From assembly GCF_016756495.1 (NCBI RefSeq), contig NZ_AP023243.1, positions 2,546,501 to 2,610,500 on the forward strand: a DNA stretch of 64,000 nucleotides, given 5' to 3'. The notes beneath the pieces were generated by a model. The model was not told where the DNA came from. It saw only the letters and a list, made by a program, of their open reading frames with translations, and did no database searches. This document shows, in pieces, positions 7,853 through 17,397 of this stretch. Each line of letters begins with the position of its first letter. The first letter of the stretch is position 1. The translations under genes were made by a program, and so were the position numbers. Source of the stretch: Mesorhizobium sp. 113-3-3 (GTDB lineage: Bacteria; Pseudomonadota; Alphaproteobacteria; Rhizobiales; Rhizobiaceae).

Positions 7853-8629
7853 ATGACAGGCCGGCTTCAGGGAAAGATCGCAATCGTCACCGGCGCCGGC
7901 CAGGGCATCGGCGCCGCCACCGCCCGGGCCTTTGCGATGCAGGGGGCAAAGACCGTGATTGCCGAGCGCAACGCGGCAACCGGCAAGGCGATCGCCGACG
8001 AATTGCGCGCCAAGGGCACCGATGCCCTTTTCATCGAAACCGATGTCACGGACACGGCGGCAGTGGCCGACATGGTGGCGAAGACGATCGCGGCCCATGG
8101 CGGCGTCGACGTTCTCGTCAACAATGCCGGCGCCAACGTCTTTTACGAACCTTTGCTGATGCCGGACGAGGAATGGGACCGCTGCCTCAGGCTCGACCTT
8201 GAGGCCGCGTGGTTCTGCGCCAGGGCGGTGTTGCCGACGATGCTGGCGAAGGGTTCGGGGTCAATCGTCAACATAGCCAGCTGCCACGCCTTCAAGATCA
8301 TTCCCCACACATTTCCCTATCCGGTCGCCAAGCATGCGCTTGTCGGCCTGACCCGCTCGCTCGGCATCGAATATGCGGCGCGCGGCATCCGCGTGAACGC
8401 GATCGCCCCCGGCTACATCGAGACGCCGATCGCACAAGCCTATTGGAACACGTTTCCAGACCCTGCCGAGGAGAAGCGGCGGGCCTACGACCTTCATCCG
8501 CCCAAGCGCATTGGCCGGCCGGACGAAGTTGCAATGACGGCGGTTTTCCTCGCTTCGGACGAAGCGCCGTTCATCAATGCCGAGACGATCACCATCGATG
8601 GCGGACGCTCGGTTCTCTACCACGACTGA
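7853..8629 (+). CDS. SDR-family sugar dehydrogenase
   Basis: A 258-residue classical short-chain dehydrogenase. The cofactor motif TGAGQGIG is at about 13-20, NNAG at about 90-93, and the catalytic Ser143, Tyr156 and Lys160 lie in IAS and YPVAK. It probably oxidises the sugar or lactone precursor or a deoxy-keto product in the same pathway as the preceding dehydratase. The gene lies 5 bases after the dehydratase stop. A GTG at 7844 overlapping the upstream stop (GTGA) is a possible alternative start, but ATG 7853 has the better upstream GGTGAG. NAD versus NADP preference is not clear. Confidence 0.88.
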   Translation: MTGRLQGKIAIVTGAGQGIGAATARAFAMQGAKTVIAERNAATGKAIADELRAKGTDALFIETDVTDTAAVADMVAKTIAAHGGVDVLVNNAGANVFYEPLLMPDEEWDRCLRLDLEAAWFCARAVLPTMLAKGSGSIVNIASCHAFKIIPHTFPYPVAKHALVGLTRSLGIEYAARGIRVNAIAPGYIETPIAQAYWNTFPDPAEEKRRAYDLHPPKRIGRPDEVAMTAVFLASDEAPFINAETITIDGGRSVLYHD

Positions 8630-8651
8630 CAACCAAGCAGGGAGGATCCAC

Positions 8652-9635
8652 ATGAAAACGACGACAAAGGCTCTGGCAACATTGGCGATACTGGCTGCCG
8701 GACTGATGGCTGGCGCGGCAAGCGCCGACGACATCAAGATCGGCTACATCAACAAGATGGGCGAGCACCCATGGTTCGTCGCCGAAGTCGGCGGCGCCAA
8801 GAAAGCGGCCGAGGCGGCCGGCGCCACCTTCGTGTCGCAAGACGTCCAGTTCGACTCCAATCTGACCATTACCACCTTCGACACGATGGTCGGCGACGGC
8901 GTCAAGGGCATCGCCATCGTCGTTCCCGACAAGGCGCTGGGACCGGTCATCGCCGAGAAGGCCAAGGCGGCGAAAATCCCCCTCGTGGCGGTCGATGACG
9001 ATATCTACTACCAGGACGGCACCCAGGTTCCCTATGTCGGCATGAATGCCTACAATATCGGTGCGCGGGTGGGCGAAGAGCTGGCCAAGCTCTACAAGGC
9101 CGACGGCTGGGCCGGCAAGGAGGTGCGTATCGCCTCGATCGAGGACCGCAAGGCCGACACCTGCATGCAGCGCAACAAGGGTGCCGAGGAAGCGTTCCTG
9201 AAGGCGGTGCCCGACTTCAAGCCGGCAAACATCCTTCGCGTCCCCTATGACAACACGATGGTCAACTCCATCGACGTCATGACCACCACATTGACGGCCA
9301 ATCCCGGCGTCACCAACTGGATCTTCTATTCCTGCAACGATGACGGCGTGCTGGGTGCGGCGCGAGCGCTGGAAAACGCCGGTTATGGCGCGGACCAGGG
9401 CATGGGCATCGGCATTGACGGCAGCCGCGCCTGCGAGGCCTTCGGATCAGGAAAGCCTTCGGCATTCCGTGGTACGATGTGGCTCAATTCGGCAAACCAT
9501 GGCGCGCTGGCGGTGAAAATCCTGCTGGCCTCGATCAAGGACGGAACGAAGCTGCCCGTTCAGTCCTTCACCGACCCGGAATACATCACCGCCGGCAATT
9601 TTGCATCGGACTACAAGGCCAAGCTCTGCCACTGA
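8652..9635 (+). CDS. Sugar ABC transporter substrate-binding protein, AraF-like
   Basis: A 327-residue periplasmic sugar-binding protein of the CUT2 type. A signal peptide (about 1-24, ending AGAASA) is followed by a type I binding fold (IKIGYINKMGEHPWFVAEV...VVPDKALGPVIAEKAK). The layout and several stretches (VDDDIYY, VTNWIFYSCNDDGVLGAARA, YITAGNF) parallel the E. coli L-arabinose-binding protein AraF more than RbsB or ChvE. It feeds the ATPase and permease encoded next. A good ribosome-binding site (GGGAGGATCC) precedes the ATG. The ligand is probably a pentose, galactose-like sugar or sugar acid. Confidence 0.9.
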   Translation: MKTTTKALATLAILAAGLMAGAASADDIKIGYINKMGEHPWFVAEVGGAKKAAEAAGATFVSQDVQFDSNLTITTFDTMVGDGVKGIAIVVPDKALGPVIAEKAKAAKIPLVAVDDDIYYQDGTQVPYVGMNAYNIGARVGEELAKLYKADGWAGKEVRIASIEDRKADTCMQRNKGAEEAFLKAVPDFKPANILRVPYDNTMVNSIDVMTTTLTANPGVTNWIFYSCNDDGVLGAARALENAGYGADQGMGIGIDGSRACEAFGSGKPSAFRGTMWLNSANHGALAVKILLASIKDGTKLPVQSFTDPEYITAGNFASDYKAKLCH

Positions 9636-9710
9636 GCCGGACCCGCGTCATGCGCCTCCAGGGGTGCATGACGCTCTTCAGCTGCTCGGATCGATCCTTG
9701 GGAGTGAGCC

Positions 9711-11234
9711 TTGACGCAATCGGACTTCTTCTCGCTCGACGGCATATCGAAACGCTTCGGCGTCGTGCAGGCGCTCGACAACGTCTCGATCGCTTTCCGG
9801 CCAGGCGAGGTGCTCGCTCTGGTTGGCGAGAACGGGGCCGGCAAATCGACGATGATGCGCATTCTCGAGGGTGTGTTCGGCCCGGACACCGGTACCGTGC
9901 GGCACGGTTCCACGCCGATCGTTTTCGGCGAACCGCGCGACAGCCACCGGGCCGGAATTCGCGTCATCCATCAGGAGCCGGAGATCGTGCCGAACCTGAC
10001 GGTGGCCGAGAACATCTTCGTCGGCGAATTGCCGCGCCTGGCAGGCGTCCTGCTCGACTGGCGCAAGCTGGAGGAGCAGACAGACCGGGTACTTGCGACC
10101 TTCGGCATGCAGCAGGACATGCGGCCACGCCAACTCTGCGGCACGCTCGGCCCGGCGCAACGCCAGATGATCGAGATCATGCGCGCCATCCGCGCCGGTG
10201 GCCGGCTGATCGCCTTCGACGAACCGACCTCGTCGCTGACCGACGATGAAGCGCGTCGCCTGTTTTCCGTCATCCGCCGGCTGCGCGAGAAGGGCACGTC
10301 GATCATCTACATCTCGCACCGGCTGAACGAGGTCATCGACCTCGCCGACCGCATTGTCGTTTTGCGCGACGGCAGGCTGGTCGACGATTCGCCGGCCGCC
10401 GGCGCCAGCGAGCAGACCATCGCCAAGCTCATGGTCGGCCGCGACATCGCCGATCTGTTCACCCGCGAGACCTGGCGGTCCGGCGAACAATTGCTTGATG
10501 TGACGGGATTGACCACCGACCGCGTCAGCGATGTCAGCCTCAGGGTTCGTCGCGGCGAAGTGCTCGGCATCGCCGGGCTCATGGGTGCGGGCCGCTCCGA
10601 ACTGGCAAAGGCGATTGTCGGCTACGACCGGCGCATCGCCGGCACAATAGCCATGAATGGCGTGCCCGTTCTGCCCAACAGTCCGCATGCGGCAATCGTC
10701 GCGGGCATCGGCTTTGCTCCCGAAGACCGCAAGCACGAGGCGCTGCTGCTGTTTCGAAGCATTCTCGACAACGCCGCACTTTGCGTGCCCGACAAGACGT
10801 CGAGCTTCGGCTTCTTCAACCGGCGCAAGGCGCTGGAGATCGTCTCGCCGCTGGCAGCCAAGATGTCGATCAAGGCACCCAACCTCGACGAGCAGGTTTC
10901 GAAACTGTCGGGCGGCAATCAACAGAAGGTCGTCCTGGCGCGCTGGCTTGCCCGACAGCCGATGCTGCTCATCCTCGACGAACCGACGCGCGGCATCGAT
11001 ATCGGCGCCAAGGCGGAAATCTATCGGCTGATCGATGAACTCGCGGCAAGCGGCATCGGTATCATCCTGATTTCCTCGGAAATGCCGGAACTAATCGGTC
11101 TGGCCGACAGGGTTCTTGTCATGGCGGGAGGCCGCATCACGGCGGAACTTGCCCGCCCCGACATAGACGAAGCGACGATCCTCAAACACGCCATGCCGCA
11201 ATCCGCACCATCGCCCGGAGACCACATTCAATGA
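9711..11234 (+). CDS. Sugar ABC transporter ATP-binding protein, AraG/RbsA-type
   Basis: A 507-residue ATPase with two tandem ABC domains, the normal design for CUT2 importers. Domain 1 has Walker A GENGAGKST near residue 43 and Walker B LIAFDEPTS. Its signature region reads CGTLGPAQRQM, a drifted LSGGQ. Domain 2 has a degenerate Walker A (GLMGAGRSEL), an intact LSGGNQQ and Walker B LILDEPTRGID. Asymmetric sites are usual in this family. The start is TTG at 9711, preceded by GGGAG. The gene ends in an ATGA overlap with the permease, so translation is coupled. Confidence 0.9.
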   Translation: MTQSDFFSLDGISKRFGVVQALDNVSIAFRPGEVLALVGENGAGKSTMMRILEGVFGPDTGTVRHGSTPIVFGEPRDSHRAGIRVIHQEPEIVPNLTVAENIFVGELPRLAGVLLDWRKLEEQTDRVLATFGMQQDMRPRQLCGTLGPAQRQMIEIMRAIRAGGRLIAFDEPTSSLTDDEARRLFSVIRRLREKGTSIIYISHRLNEVIDLADRIVVLRDGRLVDDSPAAGASEQTIAKLMVGRDIADLFTRETWRSGEQLLDVTGLTTDRVSDVSLRVRRGEVLGIAGLMGAGRSELAKAIVGYDRRIAGTIAMNGVPVLPNSPHAAIVAGIGFAPEDRKHEALLLFRSILDNAALCVPDKTSSFGFFNRRKALEIVSPLAAKMSIKAPNLDEQVSKLSGGNQQKVVLARWLARQPMLLILDEPTRGIDIGAKAEIYRLIDELAASGIGIILISSEMPELIGLADRVLVMAGGRITAELARPDIDEATILKHAMPQSAPSPGDHIQ

Positions 11235-12232
11235 ACAGCCTCGAGCTTCGCGCATCGAAAGCGCAGACCGACGCCAGGGGCGTTTCCACGCGCCTTGTGG
11301 AGCGCCTTGGCGTCCACAACATCAGCCTTCTGGTGGCTCTCGCCATTCTCGTCGTCATCTTCGGTTCGCTGCGCGGCGATGTGTTCTTCTCCAGCCGAAA
11401 CCTGCTCAACATCGGCCTTGGCGTCACCATTCTCGGTGTGCTGGCGATGAGCCAGACCGTGGTCATCGTCGCCGGCGGTCTGGATATCGCTGTCGGCGCC
11501 ACTGTCGGCCTGACCACGGTCTCGACGGCAATGGCCATCCAGGCGACCGGGTCGCCGGCGGCCGGCATCGTCGCCGGCCTGGTGCTTGGTGGTCTTGCCG
11601 GTCTCGTCAACGGCATCATCATCACCTATGGGCGGGTCAACGCGGTCATTGCCACGCTCGGCACCATGGCGATCTTTCGCGGCATCGCCTTCATCATGTC
11701 GGACGGCCAGTCGATCGCCATCTTCAGCGACACCTTCCGGTTCATCGGCATTGGACGCATCCTCGGCCTGCCGTTGCTGGTCTGGATTCTGGTGCTGACC
11801 GCGATCGCATTCCACCTCTTCCTGGCGCGTTCGATTGTCGGCCGCAACATCTATGCGCTCGGCGGCAATCCCGTTGTCGCCCGCTTCTCCGGCATCAACA
11901 TCAACCGCTACCGCGTCGGCATCTACATCATGAGTGGCGTTGCCGCCGGACTGGCCGGGATCCTGCTGGCTGCCCGTACCGGTTCGGGCCAGCCCGTATC
12001 CGGGTCCCAGGGCCTGGAACTCGAGGCTATCACCGCGGCCGTTCTGGGTGGCTGTGCCTTGCAGGGCGGCAAGGGCACGATTGTCGGCGCGCTGCTCGGT
12101 GTCGCCATCATTGGCGTGCTCAACAACGGAATGATACTGACGTCCGTGCCAACCTTCTATCAATTGCTGGCAAAAGGCTCACTGCTGATCCTTGCTGTGG
12201 TCATTGCCGAGTACCACTTGAACAGGAGATGA
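11231..12232 (+). CDS. Sugar ABC transporter permease, AraH/RbsC-type
   Basis: A 333-residue inner-membrane permease of the BPD_transp_2 family with about eight to ten hydrophobic segments. Family hallmarks visible are the segment VVIVAGGLDIAVGATVGL near residue 77 and GGNPVVARFSGININRYR near 215, the coupling region for the ATPase. It starts inside the ATPase stop (ATGA) and its own stop overlaps the start of the GntR gene, so importer and regulator are one transcript. Confidence 0.92.
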   Translation: MNSLELRASKAQTDARGVSTRLVERLGVHNISLLVALAILVVIFGSLRGDVFFSSRNLLNIGLGVTILGVLAMSQTVVIVAGGLDIAVGATVGLTTVSTAMAIQATGSPAAGIVAGLVLGGLAGLVNGIIITYGRVNAVIATLGTMAIFRGIAFIMSDGQSIAIFSDTFRFIGIGRILGLPLLVWILVLTAIAFHLFLARSIVGRNIYALGGNPVVARFSGININRYRVGIYIMSGVAAGLAGILLAARTGSGQPVSGSQGLELEAITAAVLGGCALQGGKGTIVGALLGVAIIGVLNNGMILTSVPTFYQLLAKGSLLILAVVIAEYHLNRR

Positions 12233-13029
12233 CGATGGACGCGGCGACCGCTGCAATCGATCAAGGCAAGCAGGACCTTCCTGCCGGGGATGGTACGTCG
12301 TCCCTGAAGGATCGCATCGCACGCGATCTCGGACAGCGCATTCTCGCCGGCACCTACGCGCAGCACGCGGTCCTGCCGACAGAGGCTGAACTGTGCGTCA
12401 TCTACGGCGCCAGCCGCACGGCGCTTCGCGATGCGCTGCTGACGCTTTCGGCCAAGGGACTGATCGAGGCGCGCAAGCGGGCTGGCACGCGTGTGCGCGC
12501 GTCAAGCGAATGGAACAGGCTCGATGCGCAGGTCCTCGAATGGATGCGCGATATCGAGCCCGATCTCGATTTCGTCCGCGGCTTGATCGAGGCGCGGCTG
12601 GTCATCGAGCCGGCCGCCGCCCAGCTTGCGGCCAGGATGGCGACCTCGGGCGATCTCGCGGTGATCGAAGCCGCCTATGAGGCCATGCGCATTGCGCCGC
12701 AGGACGACCTCGCGGCCTGTCTCGATGCCGATGTCCGCTTTCATACGGCCATCCTGCGCGCCAGCCGCAATCCGGTTTTCGCCAATCTCGGCAACATGCT
12801 GGCGGCCGCGCTCAGCTTCTCGTTCCGACTGACCACATCGGCTACCGCCAATTATCAGCAGACGCTCAGCGCCCATGGCGATGTGCTGGAGGCCATCCGC
12901 ATGCGCAGGGCCGACGAGGCTCACGACCAGATGAAAGCGCTGATCGGCATCGCCTCGAACGACCTTCTCGCCGTCGCCCGCAAGGGCCATCACCAACAAA
13001 TCCCAAAGCAGGCGCCTCGGAAGGCGTAG
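12229..13029 (+). CDS. GntR-family (FCD) regulator, DgoR-like
   Basis: A 266-residue FadR-subfamily GntR regulator. The N-terminal winged HTH (about 25-90) contains LPTEAELCVIYGASRTALRDAL, and the C-terminal FCD helical effector domain (about 105-245) keeps the metal-binding pattern DADVRFHTAIL. The HTH-proximal segment (PTEAELC, then WNRLDAQVLEWM) closely parallels E. coli DgoR, the galactonate repressor, which agrees with the dehydratase at the head of the operon. It overlaps the permease by ATGA. The likely target is the palindrome at 6614-6638. Confidence 0.9.
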   Translation: MTMDAATAAIDQGKQDLPAGDGTSSLKDRIARDLGQRILAGTYAQHAVLPTEAELCVIYGASRTALRDALLTLSAKGLIEARKRAGTRVRASSEWNRLDAQVLEWMRDIEPDLDFVRGLIEARLVIEPAAAQLAARMATSGDLAVIEAAYEAMRIAPQDDLAACLDADVRFHTAILRASRNPVFANLGNMLAAALSFSFRLTTSATANYQQTLSAHGDVLEAIRMRRADEAHDQMKALIGIASNDLLAVARKGHHQQIPKQAPRKA

Positions 13030-13139
13030 CCGCGATCAGCTGGCACGACCGTCGCGCACTATGCTCGGCCGCGCGCATCCCTTAAGGCGCAGTCCCGATT
13101 CCCAAGGGCGCGCTTGAAGATCGCCCGCGCGTGGTTCTC

Positions 13140-13370
13140 CTAATCCGAGAACTTCACGCTTACGCCGCGCTGGCGAAAATAGGCCTGCATCAACTTGCGG
13201 CCCGAGCGGTTGCCCTGCGCCAATTTGGCAGGATCGAACACCGCCTCTTTCATCCCCTCTCGTGTCAGCGCGGCCTTGAGCGCCGCGATATGGGCGTCGA
13301 TCTCGGCATTGTCCGCTCGAAGCGATGCATAGATATTCTCGGTCGCCTCGGCCACGGTCAGTTCGCTCAC
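13140..13370 (-). CDS. Small conserved-type hypothetical protein
   Basis: A 76-residue protein of unknown function, soluble and largely helical (TVAEATENIYASLRADNAEI...IAALKAALTREG), with a basic tail RKLMQAYFRQRGVSVKF. I chose the GTG at 13370 because AGAGGA lies upstream; another in-frame GTG at 13409 would add 13 residues. It lies alone between the two sugar operons. Codon use matches its neighbours, which supports a real gene. Confidence 0.55.
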   Translation of the reverse strand: MSELTVAEATENIYASLRADNAEIDAHIAALKAALTREGMKEAVFDPAKLAQGNRSGRKLMQAYFRQRGVSVKFSD

Positions 13371-13484
13371 AGCTGTCGTCCTCTGGTTGATTGGGCGGCG
13401 GCTTAGCACAGATTCGCGGCTCCGCCGATACCGATGCGCACCCGCCAGGCTGGTCAGCTACAGGGATCCGATCAGCCTCGCGCC

Positions 13485-14279
13485 TTAGACCGGGCCGTTC
13501 TTGGCCGATTTGGCCAATTCCTGCTCCAGATCCACCAGCTCCTTGCCGCCGGCCATCAGGTTGAGCAACTGGTCGCGGGTGATTTCGCCCTTGGCGTAGG
13601 TGCCGGTGCTTCTGCCGCGCTTCAACAGCGTGAAGCGGTCGCCGACGACGTAGGCGTGATGGACGTTGTGGGAAATGAAGATGACGCCGATGCCGCGCGC
13701 CTTGGACTGGACGATGAGCTTCAGCACCACGGATGCCTGGTGGACACCCAGCGCCGATGTCGGCTCGTCGAGGATCAGCACCTTGGCGCCGAAATAGACG
13801 GCGCGCGCTATGGCCAGGCATTGGCGTTCGCCGCCTGACAGCGTGCCTACCGGCTGTTCGGGGTCGCGCAGCTGGATGCCCATCGCCTGCATCTCGTCAT
13901 AGGCGGTGCGGTTGGCGAAGTCGGCGTCGAACTGGCTGATCGGCCCGAACTTGCGCATCGGCTCGCGCCCGAGGAAGAAGTTGCGCGCCACGCTCATCAG
14001 CGGCACCAGCGCCAGGTCCTGGTAGACGGTCGCGATGCCGCTGTCGCGCGTATCGGCGGGCGAGGCAAACCGTGTCGGCTTGCCCTGGACGCGGATTTCG
14101 CCTTCGTCAGGCGTGTAGACACCCGACAGCGTCTTGATCAGCGTCGATTTGCCGGCGCCATTGTCGCCGAGCAGGCAATGCACCTCGCCGGGGCAGACAT
14201 CGAAGGACACGTCCTTCAGCGCCACGACCGAGCCGAAATATTTGCTGACCGACTTCAGTTCGACATAGGGCTCGGCCAT
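13485..14279 (-). CDS. Sugar ABC transporter ATP-binding protein, FrcA-like
   Basis: A 264-residue ATPase with a single ABC domain: Walker [10 protein letters not shown] near 40, signature LSGGERQ, Walker [12 protein letters not shown], and switch histidine in ISHNVHHAY. Single-domain ATPases serving CUT2 permeases are typical of the fructose system FrcBCA of Sinorhizobium, unlike the double-domain RbsA type at 9711. The ATG at 14279 shares one base with the permease stop. It is the last gene of the moc-like operon. Confidence 0.9.
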   Translation of the reverse strand: MAEPYVELKSVSKYFGSVVALKDVSFDVCPGEVHCLLGDNGAGKSTLIKTLSGVYTPDEGEIRVQGKPTRFASPADTRDSGIATVYQDLALVPLMSVARNFFLGREPMRKFGPISQFDADFANRTAYDEMQAMGIQLRDPEQPVGTLSGGERQCLAIARAVYFGAKVLILDEPTSALGVHQASVVLKLIVQSKARGIGVIFISHNVHHAYVVGDRFTLLKRGRSTGTYAKGEITRDQLLNLMAGGKELVDLEQELAKSAKNGPV

Positions 14280-15376
14280 CACCGGCTCCTCATGGCGCGG
14301 TTGCGCACATAGCTGTTGAACAGCACCGCGATGACCATCATGGCGCCCATGAACAGCTTGAACCAGTCGGTGTCGATGCCGGTGTAGAAGATGCCCATCT
14401 GCACGACGCCGAAGATCAGGGCGCCGAACATGGCGCCGATGGCCGAGCCATAGCCGCCGGTGAGCAGCGTGCCGCCGATGACGACGGCGATGATGGCCTC
14501 GAACTCCTTCTGCGTGCCGCGCAGCGTGTCGGCCGAGCCGGTGACCAGCACCTGGATCGCCGCGAACAGGGCGGCGGCGAGCGCCGTCATGACGAACAGC
14601 GTGATCTTGGTGCGTGCCACCGGCACGCCGAGATTGCGTGCGGCATTGGCTTCGCCGCCGGCGGCAAAAATCCAGTTCCCGAAGCGGCTGCGCGTCAACA
14701 GCCATGTGCAGGCCAGTGTCAGCACGATCCACCAGACGATCGACACCGGAATGCCTGAGATCGACGGCAGACCATCCGCTCGCTTGCCGATCAGGCCGAT
14801 GTCGGCAAGCCGGGCGATCAGGCCGGGGAACACCTGGCCAGAGAACAGGCTGTTGAGGGGATCATTCTGCGCCAGTTCGTGCACGCCCGACACTTGGGTG
14901 CGCCCCGATATGCCGCGCGTGAGGCCAAGGGTGAGGCCGCGCAGCATGAACAGGCTGCCGAGCGTCACGATGAAGGAGGGCAGGCCGGTCCTGACGACGG
15001 CAAGCCCGTTCAGCGCGCCGATGCCGCCGCAAACGGCGAAGGTGAACAGCAGTGAAAGCCAGATCGGCCAGCCCCAGAACACCGCGGGGATGGCGATGAG
15101 GATGCCGGCAAAGCCGATCATCGAGCCGACCGACAGATCGAACTCGCCGGCGATCATCAGCAGGGCCACGGGTGCGGCGAGAATGCCAAGCTGGGCCGAG
15201 ACTTCGAGGAAGTTGACGATGCCCTTGGCGCTGAACAGTCCCGTGCTTCCCGCCGTGATGGCAAAGAACACGAAGACCAGAACGGTGCCGGCGGCCGCGC
15301 CAAGTTCCGGCCTGCTCAACAGACGGCTCAGGCGTGAGACGGACCGGACCCGCTCGTCGCGAATCTCTGAAACCAT
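14279..15376 (-). CDS. Sugar ABC transporter permease, FrcC-like
   Basis: A 365-residue permease of the BPD_transp_2 family with roughly ten hydrophobic segments. The family segment [19 protein letters not shown] lies near residue 75 and the coupling stretch [19 protein letters not shown] near 245. The ATG at 15376 gives a basic cytoplasmic N-terminus ([10 protein letters not shown]) before the first helix. It lies 50 bases after the binding-protein gene and overlaps the ATPase start by one base. It probably imports the sugar or inositol compound handled by the two enzymes upstream. Confidence 0.9.
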   Translation of the reverse strand: MVSEIRDERVRSVSRLSRLLSRPELGAAAGTVLVFVFFAITAGSTGLFSAKGIVNFLEVSAQLGILAAPVALLMIAGEFDLSVGSMIGFAGILIAIPAVFWGWPIWLSLLFTFAVCGGIGALNGLAVVRTGLPSFIVTLGSLFMLRGLTLGLTRGISGRTQVSGVHELAQNDPLNSLFSGQVFPGLIARLADIGLIGKRADGLPSISGIPVSIVWWIVLTLACTWLLTRSRFGNWIFAAGGEANAARNLGVPVARTKITLFVMTALAAALFAAIQVLVTGSADTLRGTQKEFEAIIAVVIGGTLLTGGYGSAIGAMFGALIFGVVQMGIFYTGIDTDWFKLFMGAMMVIAVLFNSYVRNRAMRSR

Positions 15377-15426
15377 GGCGTGACCCCACAAATGGTGCGG
15401 CCGGGGCCGGGCCCCGACCGCCAGTG

Positions 15427-16383
15427 CTAGCGCTTGCCTTGTTTCGACAGCTCGATAACCGAGGCGGCGGTGTCCTTGGTGACGAAGCCGGGGCCGGTCG
15501 GATAGTCGGCGATCGGCATGATCTTGTACTTCTTCCAGAGGTCGAACATCGCGACCGGTATGTAGCCCATGGCATATTGCTGGGCGTCGATGCCCCATTC
15601 CATCTTGCCGGCGACGACGGCCTGCAGGATCGTGGGCGAAAGATCGAACGTGCCGGTCTTGACCTTGCCCGACAGGCCCATTTCATCAAGCGCGGCCAGC
15701 GTCGGCTCGGCGCCGCTGGCGCCGACGGCGAGGATGAACTGAGTATCGGCATGAGCGGTCATGTAGGCGATCACGCGGTTCTTCATTTCGGTCGGGTCGA
15801 TGACGCCGTTCATCACCGGAACGTCGACGCCCAGACCCTTGGCGAAGCCGGCACAGCGGTCGTCGAGGCTGGAATTGCCGACCTCATGGTTGGCGCAGAC
15901 CGCCTTGGTGAGGCCGAGCGCCTTGATGCGCTCGCCGGCCATGACGCCCGCCTGGAATTCATCCTGCCCCATGAACAGCAGGCCGCCAAGATCATGGGTG
16001 AGCTTCGAGCCGCCGGAATCGATGACGATCACCGGGATGCCTGCGGCGATGGCGTTCTTGACCGGGGCCGAGAGGGCGGCCGCGTCGGGGATCGAAACGA
16101 CCATGCCGTCGGGCTTCGAGGCGGCGATGGCGTCGATCATCTGCCCCATCTTGGCCATGTCGAAGGTTTCCGGCGCCAGATATTCGGCCTTGACGCCGAG
16201 CGTCTTGGCGGCATCGTCCATGCCGTTCTTGACGACCGACCAGTAGGGGTCGCCGCTCTGGCCGTGGGTGACGAACACCACGCGCGTTTCGTCGGCGGCC
16301 GCAAGGCTCGTGGCCGCCGCCATCATCGTGAAGCCGGCCATCAGACCGAGTGCAGGCTTTATCAATTTCGCAAGCGAAAACAT
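15427..16383 (-). CDS. Periplasmic sugar/inositol-binding protein, MocB/FrcB-type
   Basis: A 318-residue type I periplasmic binding protein with a signal peptide (about 1-30, ending SLAAA) and the fold VVFVTHGQSGDPYWSVVKNG...VVSIPDAAALSAPVKNA. It has a CAGFAKGL / VCANHEVG cysteine pair. The start has a strong GGAGG six bases upstream. It is third in an operon after a MocA-type and an IolE/MocC-type gene, which is the family set found in rhizopine catabolism loci, where MocB is the binding protein. The ligand may therefore be an inosamine, inositol or related polyol; fructose-type sugars are the alternative. Confidence 0.88.
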   Translation of the reverse strand: MFSLAKLIKPALGLMAGFTMMAAATSLAAADETRVVFVTHGQSGDPYWSVVKNGMDDAAKTLGVKAEYLAPETFDMAKMGQMIDAIAASKPDGMVVSIPDAAALSAPVKNAIAAGIPVIVIDSGGSKLTHDLGGLLFMGQDEFQAGVMAGERIKALGLTKAVCANHEVGNSSLDDRCAGFAKGLGVDVPVMNGVIDPTEMKNRVIAYMTAHADTQFILAVGASGAEPTLAALDEMGLSGKVKTGTFDLSPTILQAVVAGKMEWGIDAQQYAMGYIPVAMFDLWKKYKIMPIADYPTGPGFVTKDTAASVIELSKQGKR

Positions 16384-16497
16384 AACAACCTCCTGTTTGT
16401 TTTCCGCCGCCGCAATTACGGTCGGCAGTCCAGTTGCCCCTTCATTCCAGTTTCATTCCTCAGCACTGGTTCCCTGGAGGCCGAATAGTGGCCTCGA

Positions 16498-17397
16498 TCA
16501 TTCCATGACGGTAAATCCGGCTTGCCTCGCCATGCGTGACAGGTTCTGGAATCCCATCGTCGCATAGGTCAGCGGATTAGCCTTGTTCGGATCCTGCTCG
16601 GCCTCGACCACCAGCCAGCCGCTGTAGCCATTGTCGGCCAGCACGCGCAAAATGGCGGGGTAGTCGATGAAGCCGTCGCCGGGCACGGTGAAGATCCCGT
16701 CCATGACCGCGCCCATGAAACTCCTGTCCTCGGCGCGCGCGTGGTCAAGCACGGTTTTGCGCGCGTCCTTGCAGTGCACATGCACGACGCGTTTGAACTG
16801 CGCCTTGATCAGGGTCAGCGGGTCGCCGCCCGAGAAGACCGAATGGCCGGTGTCGTAGAGCAGGCCGACCGCTTCGCCGGTGTGCCGCATCAACAGGCCG
16901 ACCTCGGCATCGGTCTCGACGATGGTTCCCATATGATGATGAAAGGCCATACGCACGCCGAAATCCGCCATTCTTTCAGCGAGTGCAGTCAGCTTGCGGC
17001 CATAGGCCGGCCATTCTTCCGCGCTCAGGGCAGGGCGCTGCGAGATCGGTCTCCAGATGGCATTGTGACGTCCGCGCGAGGTGTCGGCATAGACGACATG
17101 GGTGGAGCCCATATCCTTCAGAAGCTGGAGATGCGGCGTGATCGCATCCATTTCCGCGCCGAGGTCGTTCTCGTCGCAGCGGCCGTCATACCAGCCGGAA
17201 ATCACCGCGAGGCCATAGCGGTCCATTATCGGCTTCAGTTCGGCCGAGCGGCGCGGAAACTTGCCGCCAAGTTCGGTGCCGGCATAGCCGGCCTGCCTGG
17301 TTTCGCTGAGGCAGACTTCAAGCGGCGTGTCGCCGCCGAGTTCCGGCACGTCATCATTGGTCCAGGTGATCGGATTGATGCCGATGCGAACCGTCAC
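16498..17397 (-). CDS. IolE/MocC-family inosose dehydratase-like TIM-barrel protein
   Basis: A 299-residue AP-endonuclease-2-like TIM barrel, closest to myo-inosose-2 dehydratase IolE and rhizopine protein MocC. Visible family motifs are GINPITWTNDDVPELGG at the N-terminus, AFHHHMGTIVETDAEV near 150, LLYDTGHSVFSGGD near 180, VVHVHCKD near 205 and VVEAEQDPNKANPL near 270, which supply the metal ligands and substrate residues. The expected reaction is dehydration of a keto-inositol in the cytoplasm. It overlaps the upstream oxidoreductase gene by ATGA. A 114-base gap separates it from the binding-protein gene. Confidence 0.88.
   Translation of the reverse strand: MTVRIGINPITWTNDDVPELGGDTPLEVCLSETRQAGYAGTELGGKFPRRSAELKPIMDRYGLAVISGWYDGRCDENDLGAEMDAITPHLQLLKDMGSTHVVYADTSRGRHNAIWRPISQRPALSAEEWPAYGRKLTALAERMADFGVRMAFHHHMGTIVETDAEVGLLMRHTGEAVGLLYDTGHSVFSGGDPLTLIKAQFKRVVHVHCKDARKTVLDHARAEDRSFMGAVMDGIFTVPGDGFIDYPAILRVLADNGYSGWLVVEAEQDPNKANPLTYATMGFQNLSRMARQAGFTVME

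Noticed and set aside
9678..10922. A 414-residue open frame opposite the ABC ATPase gene
   Set aside because: The other strand encodes a complete two-domain ABC ATPase with all motifs; the antisense frame is the usual shadow of high third-position GC.
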